Part shown: piece by piece, positions 1 to 10,125 of the stretch
Position numbering within the stretch: position 1 is the stretch's first letter
How the letters are laid out: each line of letters opens with the position of its first letter
From: Natronohydrobacter thiooxidans
GTDB lineage: Bacteria > Pseudomonadota > Alphaproteobacteria > Rhodobacterales > Rhodobacteraceae
Assembly: GCF_001884735.1 (NCBI RefSeq)
Contig: NZ_MJAP01000002.1
Span: 124,001-188,000 of the forward strand
Length of the DNA stretch: 64,000 nucleotides
Reading direction: 5' to 3'
The notes under the pieces: generated by a model
What the model was told of the DNA's origin: nothing
Seen by the model: the letters and a program-made list of their open reading frames with translations, nothing else
Database searches by the model: none
Made by a program: the position numbers and the translations under genes

Positions 1-468
1 CAGCTCGGGATCGGGCAGACCGACCTCGGTCAGAAGTTCCAGCGCACGTTCGCGGCGGGACAGGGGCGTGCCGACACCATGGGCGGTCATGGCCTCGTCG
101 ATCTGCGCGCCGATTGTCATCAAGGGGTTCAGCGCAGACAGGGGATCCTGGAAGATCATCGAGACCACCCGACCGCGCAGGCTGCGCAATTCCTCAGCGC
201 CCATGCCGACGATCTCGCGTCCTTCGAGCGTGATCGTCCCGGCGCTGACAGCGATTGCCTTGGGCAGAAGCCCCATGACAGTGTTTGCGGTTACCGACTT
301 GCCCGATCCGCTTTCGCCGATCACACAGAGGATTTGCCCCCGGTGCAGGTCGAAGGACACATTCTGAACCGCATATGCGCGTTCCATCCCCTTCGGCAGG
401 CTGACCGTCAGGCCGCGGACCGAAAGCGCGACATCCGGCGCGGATGTATCCTGAATTTCTGCGCGCAT
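1..468 (-). CDS. ABC transporter ATP-binding protein, oligopeptide/dipeptide (DppD/OppD) type, 3' end cut by window
   Basis: The first 156 codons of a peptide/nickel-type ABC ATPase. The ATPase would sit on the cytoplasmic face of an importer for peptides or similar solutes. Visible are the N-terminal strand ending ALSVRGLTVSLP, a Walker A motif GESGSGKS near residue 51, and the Q-loop region VSMIFQDPLSALNPLMTIG, which is characteristic of the DppD/OppD subfamily. The ATG at 468 is preceded by a strong GGAGGGG ribosome-binding site. The signature motif, Walker B and the C-terminal oligopeptide domain lie beyond the left edge. No permease or binding protein is visible here, so the substrate cannot be named. 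Confidence 0.85.
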   Translation of the reverse strand, partial: MRAEIQDTSAPDVALSVRGLTVSLPKGMERAYAVQNVSFDLHRGQILCVIGESGSGKSVTANTVMGLLPKAIAVSAGTITLEGREIVGMGAEELRSLRGRVVSMIFQDPLSALNPLMTIGAQIDEAMTAHGVGTPLSRRERALELLTEVGLPDPEL

Positions 469-745
469 CGGCTCCCCTCCATTCTTGATCATTTCCCGGC
501 TTTGGCCGCGTGTCCCCGAGGGGGCGTGGCGGTCCGGGCAGGTTGTGGTCCGGGTTGAGGCGCGGCCCGTGAAACCGCGCCATTCATTCTTCAAGCTTGC
601 GCCCATCAGCCCAGAAAAACTATCGATTCCTCTGTTTTCGGCAGCAGGATCAACTGTTGTTTCCCTTGCGTCAGGCATTTCCTTCTGCACGTTCTTTCGT
701 GCGGTGGGCACAGAGAGACTCTGAGCCAAGAGCGGTATCGTCCGA

Positions 746-1102
746 TCAGTCGTAAACGCAGACATAGATCTTCCGCACGGTTTCAATCGTGCGCCAGACG
801 CCGATGAAGCCGGGTTTCATCACGAAACTGTCGCCGGCGCGGAAGGTCTGTGTCGCGCCGCCGGTTTCTTCGATCTCGACCAGACCCGAGAGGATATGGC
901 AGAATTCGTAGGTCGTACCCTTGATTGAGTGGGTTTCCCCCGGCGTGGCCTCCCAGATCCCGGTCAGCACCTTGCCGTCTTTCGAATCGTCCTGCGCCCA
1001 GGTCTTGAACGACGGGCTGCCCGAGATCAGGCGTTCGGGCGCAGGCAGCGCTTCTTTCGGGGCGAAGCCGGGGGCGAGGTCAAGGGCGATCAGATTGGAC
1101 AT
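746..1102 (-). CDS. Small cupin-domain protein (cupin_3/DUF861 type)
   Basis: A 118-residue single cupin. The C-terminal two thirds carry the expected barrel pattern: GIWEATPGETHSIKG, then YEFCHILSGLVEIEE, then GDSFVMKPGFIGVW. This matches the cupin_3 (DUF861) group, often called ethanolamine utilisation EutQ-like or (S)-ureidoglycine aminohydrolase-like, although most members have no proven substrate. The gene lies 159 bp downstream of an aldehyde dehydrogenase on the same strand, so a shared transcript is possible. The fold is clear and the function is not. Confidence 0.8.
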   Translation of the reverse strand: MSNLIALDLAPGFAPKEALPAPERLISGSPSFKTWAQDDSKDGKVLTGIWEATPGETHSIKGTTYEFCHILSGLVEIEETGGATQTFRAGDSFVMKPGFIGVWRTIETVRKIYVCVYD

Positions 1103-1261
1103 GAGGACTCCTTTTGCAGTCGTGGCTTTAGCGACGGGCGTTTCTTGAGATCAGTGTGACTCCGTGGGCGTGGTGTTGCATGCCGAATTGGCAGGTCGGG
1201 CAGCGCATGATGACGTTGACATGCAGTGCGGCGGTGGATTCTGCTGCGGCGCGCCGGGCAG

Positions 1262-2725
1262 TCAGTCCTGGGGAAAAAAGCCCAGGATCGACTTCACTTC
1301 GAGATATTCAAGCATCCCCTCGCGCCCGAACTCGCGCCCGTTGCCCGATTGCTTATAGCCGCCGAATGGCGCATGCGGGTCCCAGGCGGGATAGTTCAGA
1401 TGCACCTGCCCGGCGCGAATCTCCGCGGCGACCGCGCGCATCTGTGCAAGGTCACTCCCCTGCACATGTGCGCCGAGACCGTAGGGGGTGTCGTTGGCAA
1501 TCGCGATGGCCTCGTCAATGCTGTCATAGGGCAGGATGCACAGGACGGGGCCAAAGATTTCTTCCTGCGCAATCGCCATTTTGGTGCCCACATCGGAGAA
1601 AATGGTCGGGCGCACGAAGAAACCGCCATTCAGGCCCTCGGGCCGCCCCGGACCGCCAGCGATCAGCTGTGCGCCCTCGGCCAGTCCGACGCCGATCATC
1701 TGCTGCACCCGGTCGAATTGCGCGCGGTTGGCGATAGCGCCATGGGTCACTGCGGGGTCAAGCGGATCGCCTATGACGATCTCGGCGACGGCCCGAGCAG
1801 CAATGGCCTCGATTTCTGCCAGCCGGTCGCGCGGTACGATCATGCGGGTTGGGGCAGAGCAGGACTGGCCGAGATTGCGCATTCCGGCTGCGACGCCCAG
1901 CGAAACCGCTCGGTCCAGATCGGCACCGGGCAGGATCACATTGGGCGATTTGCCCCCCAGTTCCTGTGCCACGCGTTTGACCGTATCTGCAGCGGTTTTC
2001 GCCACGGCGACCCCGGCGCGGGTCGAACCGGTGATCGAGATCATGTCCACGCCCGGATGCGCCGCCAGCGCGGACCCTACGCCCGGCCCGTCGCCCTGCA
2101 CCAGATTGAAGACCCCCGGCGGGAACCCGGCTTCCTCGATCAGTTCGGCAAAAAGTAGCGCGCTGAGTGGCGCAAGCTCGCTGGGCTTGAGCACCACGCA
2201 GCAGCCCGCCGCCAGCGCGGGGGCCACCTTGGCGGTGATCTGGTAGAGCGGCCAGTTCCAGGGCGTGATCAGGGCGGCCACACCGATGGGTTCATGGGCA
2301 ATCGCGGTCTGGCCGCGCTGTGCTACAAAGTCGAAATCCGCCAACACCTCGCGCGCGGTGCGCAGATGCGTCATGGCCATCGGCACTTGGGCGCTGCGCG
2401 CGTAGGATATCGCGACCCCCATCTCCTGCGTCAGACACTGGGCAAGGCGCTCGGCATGGCTCGCCATCGCCGCCTCCAGCCGGGCGAGATGCGCCGCGCG
2501 ATGCGCGGGCAGGGTGCGGCTCCAGGTGACAAAGGCGTGGCGGGCGGCGGCGACCGCCGCGTCGACATCCTCTGCGTCACCCAGCGGGAGCCGGCACAGG
2601 GCCATTTCATTTGCGGGGTTCACCACCTCCGTCGTGGCAACGCCATGCGGCTCGGTCCATTCCCCGGCAATGAAAAAACGATGCAGATGGCCGGAAAGGC
2701 TGAGATGGTCGACAGCGGTGGTCAT
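1262..2725 (-). CDS. NAD(P)-dependent aldehyde dehydrogenase
   Basis: A full-length ALDH-superfamily enzyme (about 487 residues) that oxidises an aldehyde to its acid in the cytoplasm. Visible are the cofactor-binding LITPWNWPLYQITAKVAPAL, the FNLVQGDGPGVGSAL and SITGSTRAG motifs, the general base Glu in AQELGGKSPNVIL, the nucleophile Cys in GQSCSAPTRM, and the C-terminal EEIFGPVLCILPYD and PFGGYKQSGNGREFG. I chose the ATG at 2725 because AGGACA lies at suitable spacing; a GTG at 2758 would add 11 residues. The gene follows the serine-cycle operon on the same strand after about 245 bp. The substrate is unknown; a link to C1 or C2 aldehydes is only contextual. Confidence 0.88.
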   Translation of the reverse strand: MTTAVDHLSLSGHLHRFFIAGEWTEPHGVATTEVVNPANEMALCRLPLGDAEDVDAAVAAARHAFVTWSRTLPAHRAAHLARLEAAMASHAERLAQCLTQEMGVAISYARSAQVPMAMTHLRTAREVLADFDFVAQRGQTAIAHEPIGVAALITPWNWPLYQITAKVAPALAAGCCVVLKPSELAPLSALLFAELIEEAGFPPGVFNLVQGDGPGVGSALAAHPGVDMISITGSTRAGVAVAKTAADTVKRVAQELGGKSPNVILPGADLDRAVSLGVAAGMRNLGQSCSAPTRMIVPRDRLAEIEAIAARAVAEIVIGDPLDPAVTHGAIANRAQFDRVQQMIGVGLAEGAQLIAGGPGRPEGLNGGFFVRPTIFSDVGTKMAIAQEEIFGPVLCILPYDSIDEAIAIANDTPYGLGAHVQGSDLAQMRAVAAEIRAGQVHLNYPAWDPHAPFGGYKQSGNGREFGREGMLEYLEVKSILGFFPQD

Positions 2726-2969
2726 TGGCAATGTCCTGGGCATGCGAGCGGATTTCACGCCCTTTAGACTGACCCTTCGCGCCCGCGACAGATACCGAAG
2801 CCCTGTCGGGGGGCAGCATTTTGAACCGTAGCCGACTGCACCTGAAGCATTTCATTTCGCACCGGGGCCGCAGATCGCGTCGAGCAGACCGGGGACGCGC
2901 GGGGCGGGGCTACTAGCCAAATCAGCTGTCGATCTGGGGGCGTTCGCAACGGTTTGCGGGATCGACGCG

Positions 2970-5642
2970 TCAGCCGGTCCAGCCAAGGCCAGCAGCAACA
3001 CAGTTCATGGATTGCATCAGCGGGACCGAAATCCCTGTCGTGCCCGGTTTTCGGGCCTCGCGTAGCAGATCGACCTGCAGGCGGTTGATCATATCCAGTT
3101 GGGGACGCACGCGCTCGAACCTGCCGCGCATCAACGGAAAGCGTGCGCAGATCTCGGCGCCTTCGTTCAGGAACCGGACCGCCTGAACAGCGCGGCGGTA
3201 TTCCGCCGCGATCTCGCCAAAGATCCGATCTCTGACCTCGGAATCCGCGACCAATGACGCATAGAGACCTGCGATGTCCAGATCGGTCTGGAAGAGCGCC
3301 TTTTCCACCTCGTCCACGATCAGGCGGAACAGCCGGTGGTTCGCGAACATGTCTTGCAGCAGGGCATCGCCCGCGGCGTCGCGGAACCGACGCACGGAAT
3401 CGACCGCCGAGCCGAATCCATACCAGCCTGTAATCAGGTGGCGGTTCTGCGACCAGGCGAAAACCCACGGTATCGCGCGCAGGTCGCTCAGGCTTTGCGC
3501 GCCGAAACGGCGGGCCGGGCGCGAGCCCATCTTCAGAAGCGCCAGTTCCTGAACCGGGCTGGCCTGATGGAAATAGTCGATGAAGCCCGGCTGGCGGATC
3601 AGATTGCCGTAGCTGGCCTGCGACATGCCCGCCAGCGCGTCCAGCAGATCGCGGTGTTCCGGGTCGCTGGGTGGCTCATTGTCGCGCAGCGTGTGCTCCA
3701 GCGCGGACGATGCCAGAAGCTCCAGATGGTCCAGCGCCGTGCCCCGGTTGGCATAGCGGGACGAGACGACCTCGCCCTGTTCGGTCAGGCGCAGCCGACC
3801 GTTCACTGTGCCAGCGGGCTGGGCGGCGATGGCGCGACCGGTCGGCGCGCCGCCCCGGCTGACCGAGCCGCCCCGGCCGTGAAAGAAGACAGGGCGCAGC
3901 CCGTGGCGCGTCAGCGTCCGAGCGATCTGCCGTTGTGCCTTTTCAAGCTCCCAGGTCGAACACAGGAAACCGCCATCCTTGTTGCTGTCGGAATAGCCCA
4001 GCATGATTTCGATCTGCCCGCCGTCGGATCGCAGGCTGCGGCTGGGCAGGGGGACGGACAGCAACTCGTCCAGGATTGTCGGCGCGGCGCGCAGGTCTTC
4101 GATGGTCTCGAACAGCGGGACCACGCGCAGCTCCAGCTTTTCGGCCCCGAAACCCGCGTAGCGGGCCAGCAGGAAGACCGCCAGCAGGTCATCGGCCGAA
4201 CGGGTCATCGAGAGGATGAAGGGGCCCATCGTATCGGGGTCGATCCCGCCCTGTTGTTCCTTCATGAAGGCCAGCAGGCCCAGCAGTTCCCGCGCCCCCT
4301 CGCCCAGCCGGGCGGGGTCGATCCATGGAAGTTCGGGCTGGGCCAGTTCGCGGCGCAAGCGGGCCGACCAAGCCGCGCTGCCTTCTGTCGGCGCGGTGGC
4401 GCTCAGGGACCAGATTTCAGCCAGCGTGGCGGTGGTGACGGTCGAGTTCTGGCGAATGTCCAGCGTGACCGCACGGAAGCCGAAGACCTCGGCCTGCCAG
4501 CGGATGGGGCGGATATGCCGATGGGCCAGACGCTCGGAGCCGATGGCGGCCAGCGCCTCCTCAATCCGGCGCAGGTCGGCGACGAAATCCTGCACATGCC
4601 GGTAGCGCCCGGCATCCGTCGCGCTGGTGGCGACGATCCGCCTCGCCATGGCCGCCAGCGCCTGGCGGAACAACTCGCCGGGGTTGCGCTTGCGCAGGGC
4701 CTCGGCCTCGCCCGTCGCGGCAATGATCGGCTCGAGGGTGGCGGCGAGGGGGTGATCGGCTCCGGCAATGATCGCACTGATGCTGAGCCGGGCGGCGGCC
4801 TGTGTCAGCGCCTCGACATATCGCGTCAGGATCGCCCGGCGCGCGCGCGCCACCGCATCGCGTGTCACGGCGACGGTGACGAAAGGATTGCCATCACGGT
4901 CGCCGCCGATCCAGGAATGGAAACGGATGCAGGGCCGCACCGGGCCAACCGTGCCGAACCGACCCGCGACAGCCGTCTCGAACCGTTCGAACAGCTGCGG
5001 GACGGCATCGAAAATACTGTCGCGAAAGAACTGAAGACCCCACTCGATTTCTGCCGTGGGTCCGGGGCGTTCGATCCTCAACTCGCCCGTCAGCCACAGT
5101 AGGTCGATCTCGCTTTCGATATCCAGCAGGATCCCGGCGCGCTCGCTGGGGGTCCAGCGCTGCATTTCCAGGTTGATCAGCGCGCGATAGATGCGCCGGT
5201 GAATCTCAAGGATCGTGACCCGCTTCGCCTCGGTCGGGTGTGCCGTCATGGTTGGCCCAACCGAGAAGCCACCGGCCACCAGAGCCTGAAGCTCTGCGGT
5301 GCTGCGAACTGACTCAGCGCGGGCGAAGACGGCAGCAAAGCTGCCCTCGACACTGCCGGGGCCGACCTCGGTTTCCTGCTGGCGCCGGTCCCGCACTGCG
5401 GCATTTTCGTCGATGATCTTCAGGATCTGGAACCAGATATTGGCTGCTTGCAGATAGGGAATCGCCGCATCTCCGGGCGGGATCTGATGCGCGCCTGCCT
5501 CGATTGATGCCAAGACCTGCGGCGCGCGCCGGGCGAGCACCTGCCGCCACAGCGCCCGCATCTCGTCGCGCAGCTGGTCGGCATAGGGCGAGGGCAGCGG
5601 TTCGGCACCGTCACACCGGGCGGCGGTGCGGCCCATGCCCAT
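2970..5642 (-). CDS. ppc: Phosphoenolpyruvate carboxylase
   Basis: Carboxylates PEP with bicarbonate to oxaloacetate, the CO2-fixing step of the serine cycle. The length (about 890 residues) is normal for bacterial PEPC. Visible are the catalytic TAHPTEAKR near residue 136, the FHSWIGGDRDGNP motif, LGYSDSNKDGGFL, and the glycine-rich FHGRGGSVSRGGAP loop. The C-terminus ends in a hydrophobic AAGLGWTG instead of the usual NTG-type tail, which may be a lineage variant. The ATG at 5642 shares one base with the hprA stop (TGATG), as at another junction of this operon; an in-frame GTG one codon upstream is possible. It is the last gene of sgaA-mtkA-mtkB-hprA-ppc. Confidence 0.95.
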   Translation of the reverse strand: MGMGRTAARCDGAEPLPSPYADQLRDEMRALWRQVLARRAPQVLASIEAGAHQIPPGDAAIPYLQAANIWFQILKIIDENAAVRDRRQQETEVGPGSVEGSFAAVFARAESVRSTAELQALVAGGFSVGPTMTAHPTEAKRVTILEIHRRIYRALINLEMQRWTPSERAGILLDIESEIDLLWLTGELRIERPGPTAEIEWGLQFFRDSIFDAVPQLFERFETAVAGRFGTVGPVRPCIRFHSWIGGDRDGNPFVTVAVTRDAVARARRAILTRYVEALTQAAARLSISAIIAGADHPLAATLEPIIAATGEAEALRKRNPGELFRQALAAMARRIVATSATDAGRYRHVQDFVADLRRIEEALAAIGSERLAHRHIRPIRWQAEVFGFRAVTLDIRQNSTVTTATLAEIWSLSATAPTEGSAAWSARLRRELAQPELPWIDPARLGEGARELLGLLAFMKEQQGGIDPDTMGPFILSMTRSADDLLAVFLLARYAGFGAEKLELRVVPLFETIEDLRAAPTILDELLSVPLPSRSLRSDGGQIEIMLGYSDSNKDGGFLCSTWELEKAQRQIARTLTRHGLRPVFFHGRGGSVSRGGAPTGRAIAAQPAGTVNGRLRLTEQGEVVSSRYANRGTALDHLELLASSALEHTLRDNEPPSDPEHRDLLDALAGMSQASYGNLIRQPGFIDYFHQASPVQELALLKMGSRPARRFGAQSLSDLRAIPWVFAWSQNRHLITGWYGFGSAVDSVRRFRDAAGDALLQDMFANHRLFRLIVDEVEKALFQTDLDIAGLYASLVADSEVRDRIFGEIAAEYRRAVQAVRFLNEGAEICARFPLMRGRFERVRPQLDMINRLQVDLLREARKPGTTGISVPLMQSMNCVAAGLGWTG

Positions 5643-6613
5643 CACGCGACCCGGTCGCGGGGGGGGCGGCCCGCGAAGAAATCGGTGAGGTTGTCCAGCA
5701 CCCGCAACCCCATCGCTTCGCGGGTTTCGCGGGTGGCCGACCCCAGATGGGGCAGCATGACCAGATTGTCGGCGCCCATCAACTCGTCGCTGATCTGTGG
5801 CTCGCGCTCGAAAACATCGAGCGCGGCGCCGCCAATGGTGTCAAACCAGAGCGCTTTGGCCAATGCGTGTTCGTCCACCACCTCGCCCCGCGCCGTGTTG
5901 ATCAGGAAACCCGTGGGCTTCATCAGATCCAGCCGACGGGCGTTGATCAGATGCCGGTTTTCCGCGCCGCCGGGGCAGTGCAGCGAGACGAAATCGCATT
6001 GCGGCAGAAGTTCGTCCAGAACCGGCACTTGTTCGGCATCGTAGCGCGCCAGAATTTCGGGCGCCACGGGAGAGCGGTTATAGACCAGAACCCGCATCCC
6101 GAAGCCATGGCGTGCCCGCTGCGCCATGGCCTGTCCGATGCGGCCGAAGCCGACGATGCCAAGGGTGGCGCCGGAAACCTTGGTGCCGATCAGATGGGTG
6201 GGGCGCCAACCCGTCCATTGCCCCGCGCGCAACTCGCGCTCCCCTTCGCCCGCCCGGCGCGCGACCATCAGCATCAGCGTCATTGCAATATCGGCGGTGC
6301 ATTCGGACAGCACGTCCGGCGTGTTGGTGATGGCGATCCCGTGTGCGCGGGCGGCTTCGGTGTCGATATGGGAAAAGCCCACGCCGTAATTGGCGAGGAT
6401 CTTGGTGCGCGCCCGCGGCAGATCGAAGACCGGCGCGGGCAGGCGGTCGGTGACAGTGGGCAGGACCGCGTCGTAATCTGCCAGCGCCGCAGTCAGATCG
6501 GATTGCGCCAGCGGGCGGTCATCGCGGTTGATGGTCAGGTCAAAGACCTCGGCCATCTTCTCCTCGACGGCGACGGGCCAGCGCCGCGTGACCAGAACTT
6601 TGGGTTTCGCCAT
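5642..6613 (-). CDS. hprA: D-2-hydroxyacid dehydrogenase, probable hydroxypyruvate/glyoxylate reductase of the serine cycle
   Basis: A 323-residue NAD(P)-dependent reductase. In the serine cycle it would reduce hydroxypyruvate, made by the aminotransferase of this operon, to D-glycerate. Visible are the Rossmann motif GIVGFGRIGQAMAQRA, the catalytic Arg in LINTARGEVVDE, and the catalytic His in MLPHLGSATRETREAMG. The start is the ATG at 6613, behind GGAGG at 5-base spacing; a GTG at 6628 overlaps the mtkB stop. Sequence alone does not separate hydroxypyruvate from glyoxylate reductases; the operon position favours hydroxypyruvate. Confidence 0.88.
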   Translation of the reverse strand: MAKPKVLVTRRWPVAVEEKMAEVFDLTINRDDRPLAQSDLTAALADYDAVLPTVTDRLPAPVFDLPRARTKILANYGVGFSHIDTEAARAHGIAITNTPDVLSECTADIAMTLMLMVARRAGEGERELRAGQWTGWRPTHLIGTKVSGATLGIVGFGRIGQAMAQRARHGFGMRVLVYNRSPVAPEILARYDAEQVPVLDELLPQCDFVSLHCPGGAENRHLINARRLDLMKPTGFLINTARGEVVDEHALAKALWFDTIGGAALDVFEREPQISDELMGADNLVMLPHLGSATRETREAMGLRVLDNLTDFFAGRPPRDRVA

Positions 6614-6624
6614 ATCAGCCTCCG

Positions 6625-7515
6625 TCACGCTGCCTTTTTCATCAACCGGGCAATCGTTGCGCCGATGGCCGAAGGGTGTTCGGCCACTGTGACGCCCGCC
6701 GAGGACAGGATCTCGACCTTTTCACTCGCGCTCTCGCCAAAGGCCGAGATGATCGCCCCGGCATGGCCCATCGTGCGGCCCTTGGGTGCGGTCAGGCCAG
6801 CGATATAGGCGACAACCGGCTTGCTCATATGGTCGCGGATGAACTCGGCGGCCTCGGCCTCTTGCGGGCCGCCGATCTCGCCGATCAGGCAGACCAGATG
6901 GGTCTCATCGTCGCGCTCGAACTCGGCCAGAATATCCTTGAAGGATGAGCCATTGATCGGATCGCCCCCGATCCCGACCGAGGTCGAAACCCCAAGCCCC
7001 AGATCCTTGAGCTGCTGCGCCGCCTCGTAACCGAGCGTGCCCGAGCGACCCACGATCCCGATATTGCCCGGCAGGTAGATATGGCCGGGCATGATGCCCA
7101 GAAGCGCCTTGCCGGGGCTGATGGTGCCGGCGCAGTTGGGGCCGGTCAGCACCATGCGCCGCTCTTTCGGGTAGCGGTACATGTAGCGCTTGACGCGGAT
7201 CATGTCCTGCGCCGGGATGCCGTCGGTCACGCAGACGCAGTAGCGGATACCGCCATCGGCGGCTTCCATGATCGAATCGGCGGCAAAGGGGGGCGGCACG
7301 AAGACCAGCGAGGCATCCGCCCCGGTCGCGGCGACGGCCTGTTTCACGGTGTCGAAGACCGGAACGCCGTGGACGATCTCGCCGCCCTTGCCGGGCACGA
7401 CGCCGCCGACGACATTGGTGCCGTAATCGATCATTTCCTTGGTGTGGAACTGCGCGATGCGTCCGGTGATGCCCTGAACGATAACGCGACTTTCGCGATC
7501 CAGAAAGATGCTCAT
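6625..7515 (-). CDS. mtkB: Malate-CoA ligase (malate thiokinase) alpha subunit, SucD-like
   Basis: A 296-residue CoA-ligase alpha subunit. With MtkA it forms malyl-CoA from malate, CoA and ATP. Visible are the CoA-binding N-terminal VIVQGITGRIAQFHTKEM, LTGPNCAGTISPGKALLGIM, GIVGRSGTLGYEAA, and the phosphohistidine loop GRTMGHAGAIISAFG. This fold is shared with succinyl-CoA synthetase alpha. Assignment to malate thiokinase rests on its place between sgaA/mtkA and hprA/ppc and on a malyl-CoA lyase across the divergent promoter. The ATG at 7515 shares a base with the mtkA stop (TGATG), indicating translational coupling. Confidence 0.88.
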   Translation of the reverse strand: MSIFLDRESRVIVQGITGRIAQFHTKEMIDYGTNVVGGVVPGKGGEIVHGVPVFDTVKQAVAATGADASLVFVPPPFAADSIMEAADGGIRYCVCVTDGIPAQDMIRVKRYMYRYPKERRMVLTGPNCAGTISPGKALLGIMPGHIYLPGNIGIVGRSGTLGYEAAQQLKDLGLGVSTSVGIGGDPINGSSFKDILAEFERDDETHLVCLIGEIGGPQEAEAAEFIRDHMSKPVVAYIAGLTAPKGRTMGHAGAIISAFGESASEKVEILSSAGVTVAEHPSAIGATIARLMKKAA

Positions 7516-8711
7516 CAGATGGCCCTCACATTGGTGTTTTGCGCCTGATCGTTGCGCCATGCCGTGACCGCGCGTTCGGCGGCCTCCATCAGCGTTGTGG
7601 CGCGGATGATGGGCAGGCCGGACTTGGCGAGTATTCGTAGCCCTTCATCGACATTGGTGCCCGCCAGCCGGACGACAACCGGAACCTCGACCGGGTTTTG
7701 GGTCAGTGCCTGAACGACACCTTCGGCCACCCAGTCGCAACGGTTGATGCCCGCAAAGATGTTGACCAGAATCGCCTGCACATTGCTGTCTGACATCACC
7801 AGCCGGAATGCCTTGGCGACTCGCTCGGGCGTCGCACCGCCACCGATATCCAGAAAATTCGCAGGCTCGCCGCCAGCCAGCTTGATCGTGTCCATCGTCG
7901 CCATGGCCAGACCTGCGCCGTTGACGATACAGCCGATATTTCCGTCCAGCCCGATATAGTTCAGACCCCGGTCGGCGGCGCGGGACTCGCGCGGGTCTTC
8001 CTGGCTCTTGTCCCGGAGTTCCGAGATCTGCGGATGGCGGAAGAGCGCGTTGGAATCGAAGGTCATCTTGGCGTCCAGCGCCATGATCCGGTTGTCGGAT
8101 GTGATGACCAGCGGGTTGATCTCGACCATGGTTGCGTCCAGATCGCGGAACGCGGCGTAGCAACCCAGAAGCGTGCGCACCATCGCCTGTGTCAGCGCGG
8201 GCGGGATGCCCAGGGCAAAGGCGATCTCGCGCGCCTGGAACTCCTGAAGCCCAACCGCGGGTTCGACCGTGGAACGGACGATCGATTCGGGCCGCTGGGC
8301 CGAGATTTCCTCGATCTCCATGCCGCCTTCGGCCGATGCGACGATCATCACCCGTTGCAGGCTGCGATCCAGCACGAAGCCCAGATAGATCTCGCGCTCG
8401 AATGGCACCGCGGCTTCGACATAGACGCGGTAGATGCCCTTGCCGGCGGGGCCGGTCTGATGGGTGACGAGCTTGCGGCCGAACATGTCTTCGCAAGCGG
8501 TGACGATTTCATGGTCGCTGTCGCACAGCTTCACCCCGCCCGCCTTGCCGCGCCCGCCGGCATGGACCTGCGCCTTGACGATCCAGCGGCTGCCGCCCAT
8601 TTCGCGGGCGCGATAGGCCGCCTGTTCGGGGCTGTAGGCCAGCGCGCCCTGCGGCACGGTGACACCGAAGCCTGCAAGTATTTCCTTGGCCTGGTACTCA
8701 TGAATATCCAT
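7515..8711 (-). CDS. mtkA: Malate-CoA ligase (malate thiokinase) beta subunit, SucC-like ATP-grasp
   Basis: A 398-residue ATP-grasp subunit, partner of MtkB. It begins [17 protein letters not shown], typical of SucC/MtkA, with the nucleotide-binding [16 protein letters not shown], the metal-site [13 protein letters not shown] motif ([20 protein letters not shown]) and the C-terminal [19 protein letters not shown] and [17 protein letters not shown] longer open frame extends upstream, but the ATG at 8711 has GGGGAGGAGG just before it and matches the family start. It lies 23 bp after sgaA. A true succinyl-CoA synthetase beta is the alternative, made unlikely by the serine-cycle context. Confidence 0.9.
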   Translation of the reverse strand: MDIHEYQAKEILAGFGVTVPQGALAYSPEQAAYRAREMGGSRWIVKAQVHAGGRGKAGGVKLCDSDHEIVTACEDMFGRKLVTHQTGPAGKGIYRVYVEAAVPFEREIYLGFVLDRSLQRVMIVASAEGGMEIEEISAQRPESIVRSTVEPAVGLQEFQAREIAFALGIPPALTQAMVRTLLGCYAAFRDLDATMVEINPLVITSDNRIMALDAKMTFDSNALFRHPQISELRDKSQEDPRESRAADRGLNYIGLDGNIGCIVNGAGLAMATMDTIKLAGGEPANFLDIGGGATPERVAKAFRLVMSDSNVQAILVNIFAGINRCDWVAEGVVQALTQNPVEVPVVVRLAGTNVDEGLRILAKSGLPIIRATTLMEAAERAVTAWRNDQAQNTNVRAI

Positions 8712-8734
8712 TTCGGCCTCCTCCCCTGAGGTTG

Positions 8735-9982
8735 TTATTCCGCCGCCGCAGCGACGCCATAGTGGCGCGCCAGCACAGCCTGCACCTTCGCCATGTCTAC
8801 CTCGGCACCCAGCTCGATCATAGCCGTGGCGAAGCGGTCCACGATGTCCGAGATCGCGGCCTGAGAAAGCTGGTTCAGGATCCCGATCCGCACCTGCACC
8901 GGCTCGGACAGCGTGGGCCAAATGCCGAAGCCCCGGGCGCGGCAGTTCTGAACCAACTCCTTCTCGCGCCCGGCAAGCCTGTGGGGCAGGTTCAGAACTA
9001 CAAGGCTGGTCATGTCCGAACTGACCGCGCAGCCCATCGTCGTCACCGCATCGCGCAGTGCCTTTTCATGGAAGGCGTAATCCCGCGCCCGCTGCGCCCG
9101 TCCGTGCTGGAGTGTGAGCCGCAAAGCTTCGTGGAACGCGGCCACCGCATAGCCCGAATGGGTCCGGTGATAGCTGCCTGCGGCCACGTCCTGGCCATCG
9201 AGGATGCCCCAGTGCCGGGCTTCAAGGATCGGGTTATGGACATAGGAATGGCAGCCATTGGCCCGAACTTCTGCGATATAGCGGTCGGTGAAGCTGACCG
9301 GCGCATAGGTCAGGGGCAGGCACAGCACGCCCTTTTGCGGGCATGAGGCCCAGCCGACGACGCCGGGATAGTCATCAATCGCGAAATCCGCGATGCCCAG
9401 CGACGACACGGCGTCCACCAGCCCCATCGCGCCGTGGCGCTCGCAGGCGTCCGAGAAGCCGCGCAGGTCGTTCACGCGACCCGATCCGGTTTCCCAATGC
9501 GCCATGAAGGCCCATTTCGGCTTGGCCTCGGCCAGCGCCTTGTCAACGATTTCCCCGGTGACCGACTGGCCATGCGGGACGCTGATGATAGTCACAGAGG
9601 CGGGTTGCGGGTCCAGCGGGTTGGCGCGCAACTCGTCGCGCGTTGCGGCCTTCATGCGGATCGTCAGCCCGTCCAGCCCCGAGAAAGTCCCGTTGACAAA
9701 GGCCACCACCCGGTCGCCGGGCAGGATCGCGCCAAGCATGCAGTCCAGCCCCGAGAAGCCGGTGCCGCCGACGCCGTAGGTGTAGGTGTTCTGCGTGCCC
9801 CAGACCGCGCGCAGCATCTTTTTGCATTCGATCATGCCGCGCAGGACGTCGGCCTGCATGTGATCCGCCAATCCGGTCTGCGCGAAGCGGGCCAGCACGC
9901 GCGGGTCCGTGTTGCCGGGGCCGGGGCCTGCGGCCAATGTTTCGGGGATTTCCAGGGTCGGAAAGATGGTCATGTCGTTCAT
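8735..9982 (-). CDS. sgaA: Serine-glyoxylate aminotransferase
   Basis: A class V PLP aminotransferase of about 415 residues. It moves the amino group of serine to glyoxylate, giving hydroxypyruvate and glycine, the defining step of the serine cycle. Visible are [11 protein letters not shown] at the N-terminus, [18 protein letters not shown], the [12 protein letters not shown] region, the PLP-binding Asp in [17 protein letters not shown], and the Schiff-base lysine in [14 protein letters not shown]. It is the first gene of the operon and divergent from the NarL-type regulator. I chose the ATG at 9982 (MNDMTIF), with GAGG upstream; an ATG at 9973 is possible and longer GC-rich extensions are not family-like. 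Confidence 0.93.
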   Translation of the reverse strand: MNDMTIFPTLEIPETLAAGPGPGNTDPRVLARFAQTGLADHMQADVLRGMIECKKMLRAVWGTQNTYTYGVGGTGFSGLDCMLGAILPGDRVVAFVNGTFSGLDGLTIRMKAATRDELRANPLDPQPASVTIISVPHGQSVTGEIVDKALAEAKPKWAFMAHWETGSGRVNDLRGFSDACERHGAMGLVDAVSSLGIADFAIDDYPGVVGWASCPQKGVLCLPLTYAPVSFTDRYIAEVRANGCHSYVHNPILEARHWGILDGQDVAAGSYHRTHSGYAVAAFHEALRLTLQHGRAQRARDYAFHEKALRDAVTTMGCAVSSDMTSLVVLNLPHRLAGREKELVQNCRARGFGIWPTLSEPVQVRIGILNQLSQAAISDIVDRFATAMIELGAEVDMAKVQAVLARHYGVAAAAE

Positions 9983-10125
9983 TCGTCGAACCTCGCATTT
10001 GGCTGCGTTCTGGTGCTGTCTCGGACAGCGCCGAGGGGTCTTCATGATGCATTGATAATTCCGCTTGCCCCAGCGTCACAACCTGCCTTACTATTGCTTT
10101 TGGGTATCCTGTTGGGTGGTAAAAT

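Noticed and set aside
485..724. 79-codon plus-strand frame between the ABC ATPase and cupin genes
   Set aside because: No ribosome-binding site, no recognisable domain and no neighbour support.
3336..5102. Long plus-strand open frame opposite ppc (588 codons)
   Set aside because: It mirrors the codon bias of the well-matched ppc gene, is Arg/Gln/Gly-rich and shows no domain pattern; an antisense artefact of high GC.
6625..8711. Housekeeping succinyl-CoA synthetase (sucCD)
   Set aside because: The fold is shared, but the genes are inside a serine-cycle operon with malyl-CoA lyase across the promoter and no TCA-cycle genes adjoin, so malate thiokinase is the better call.
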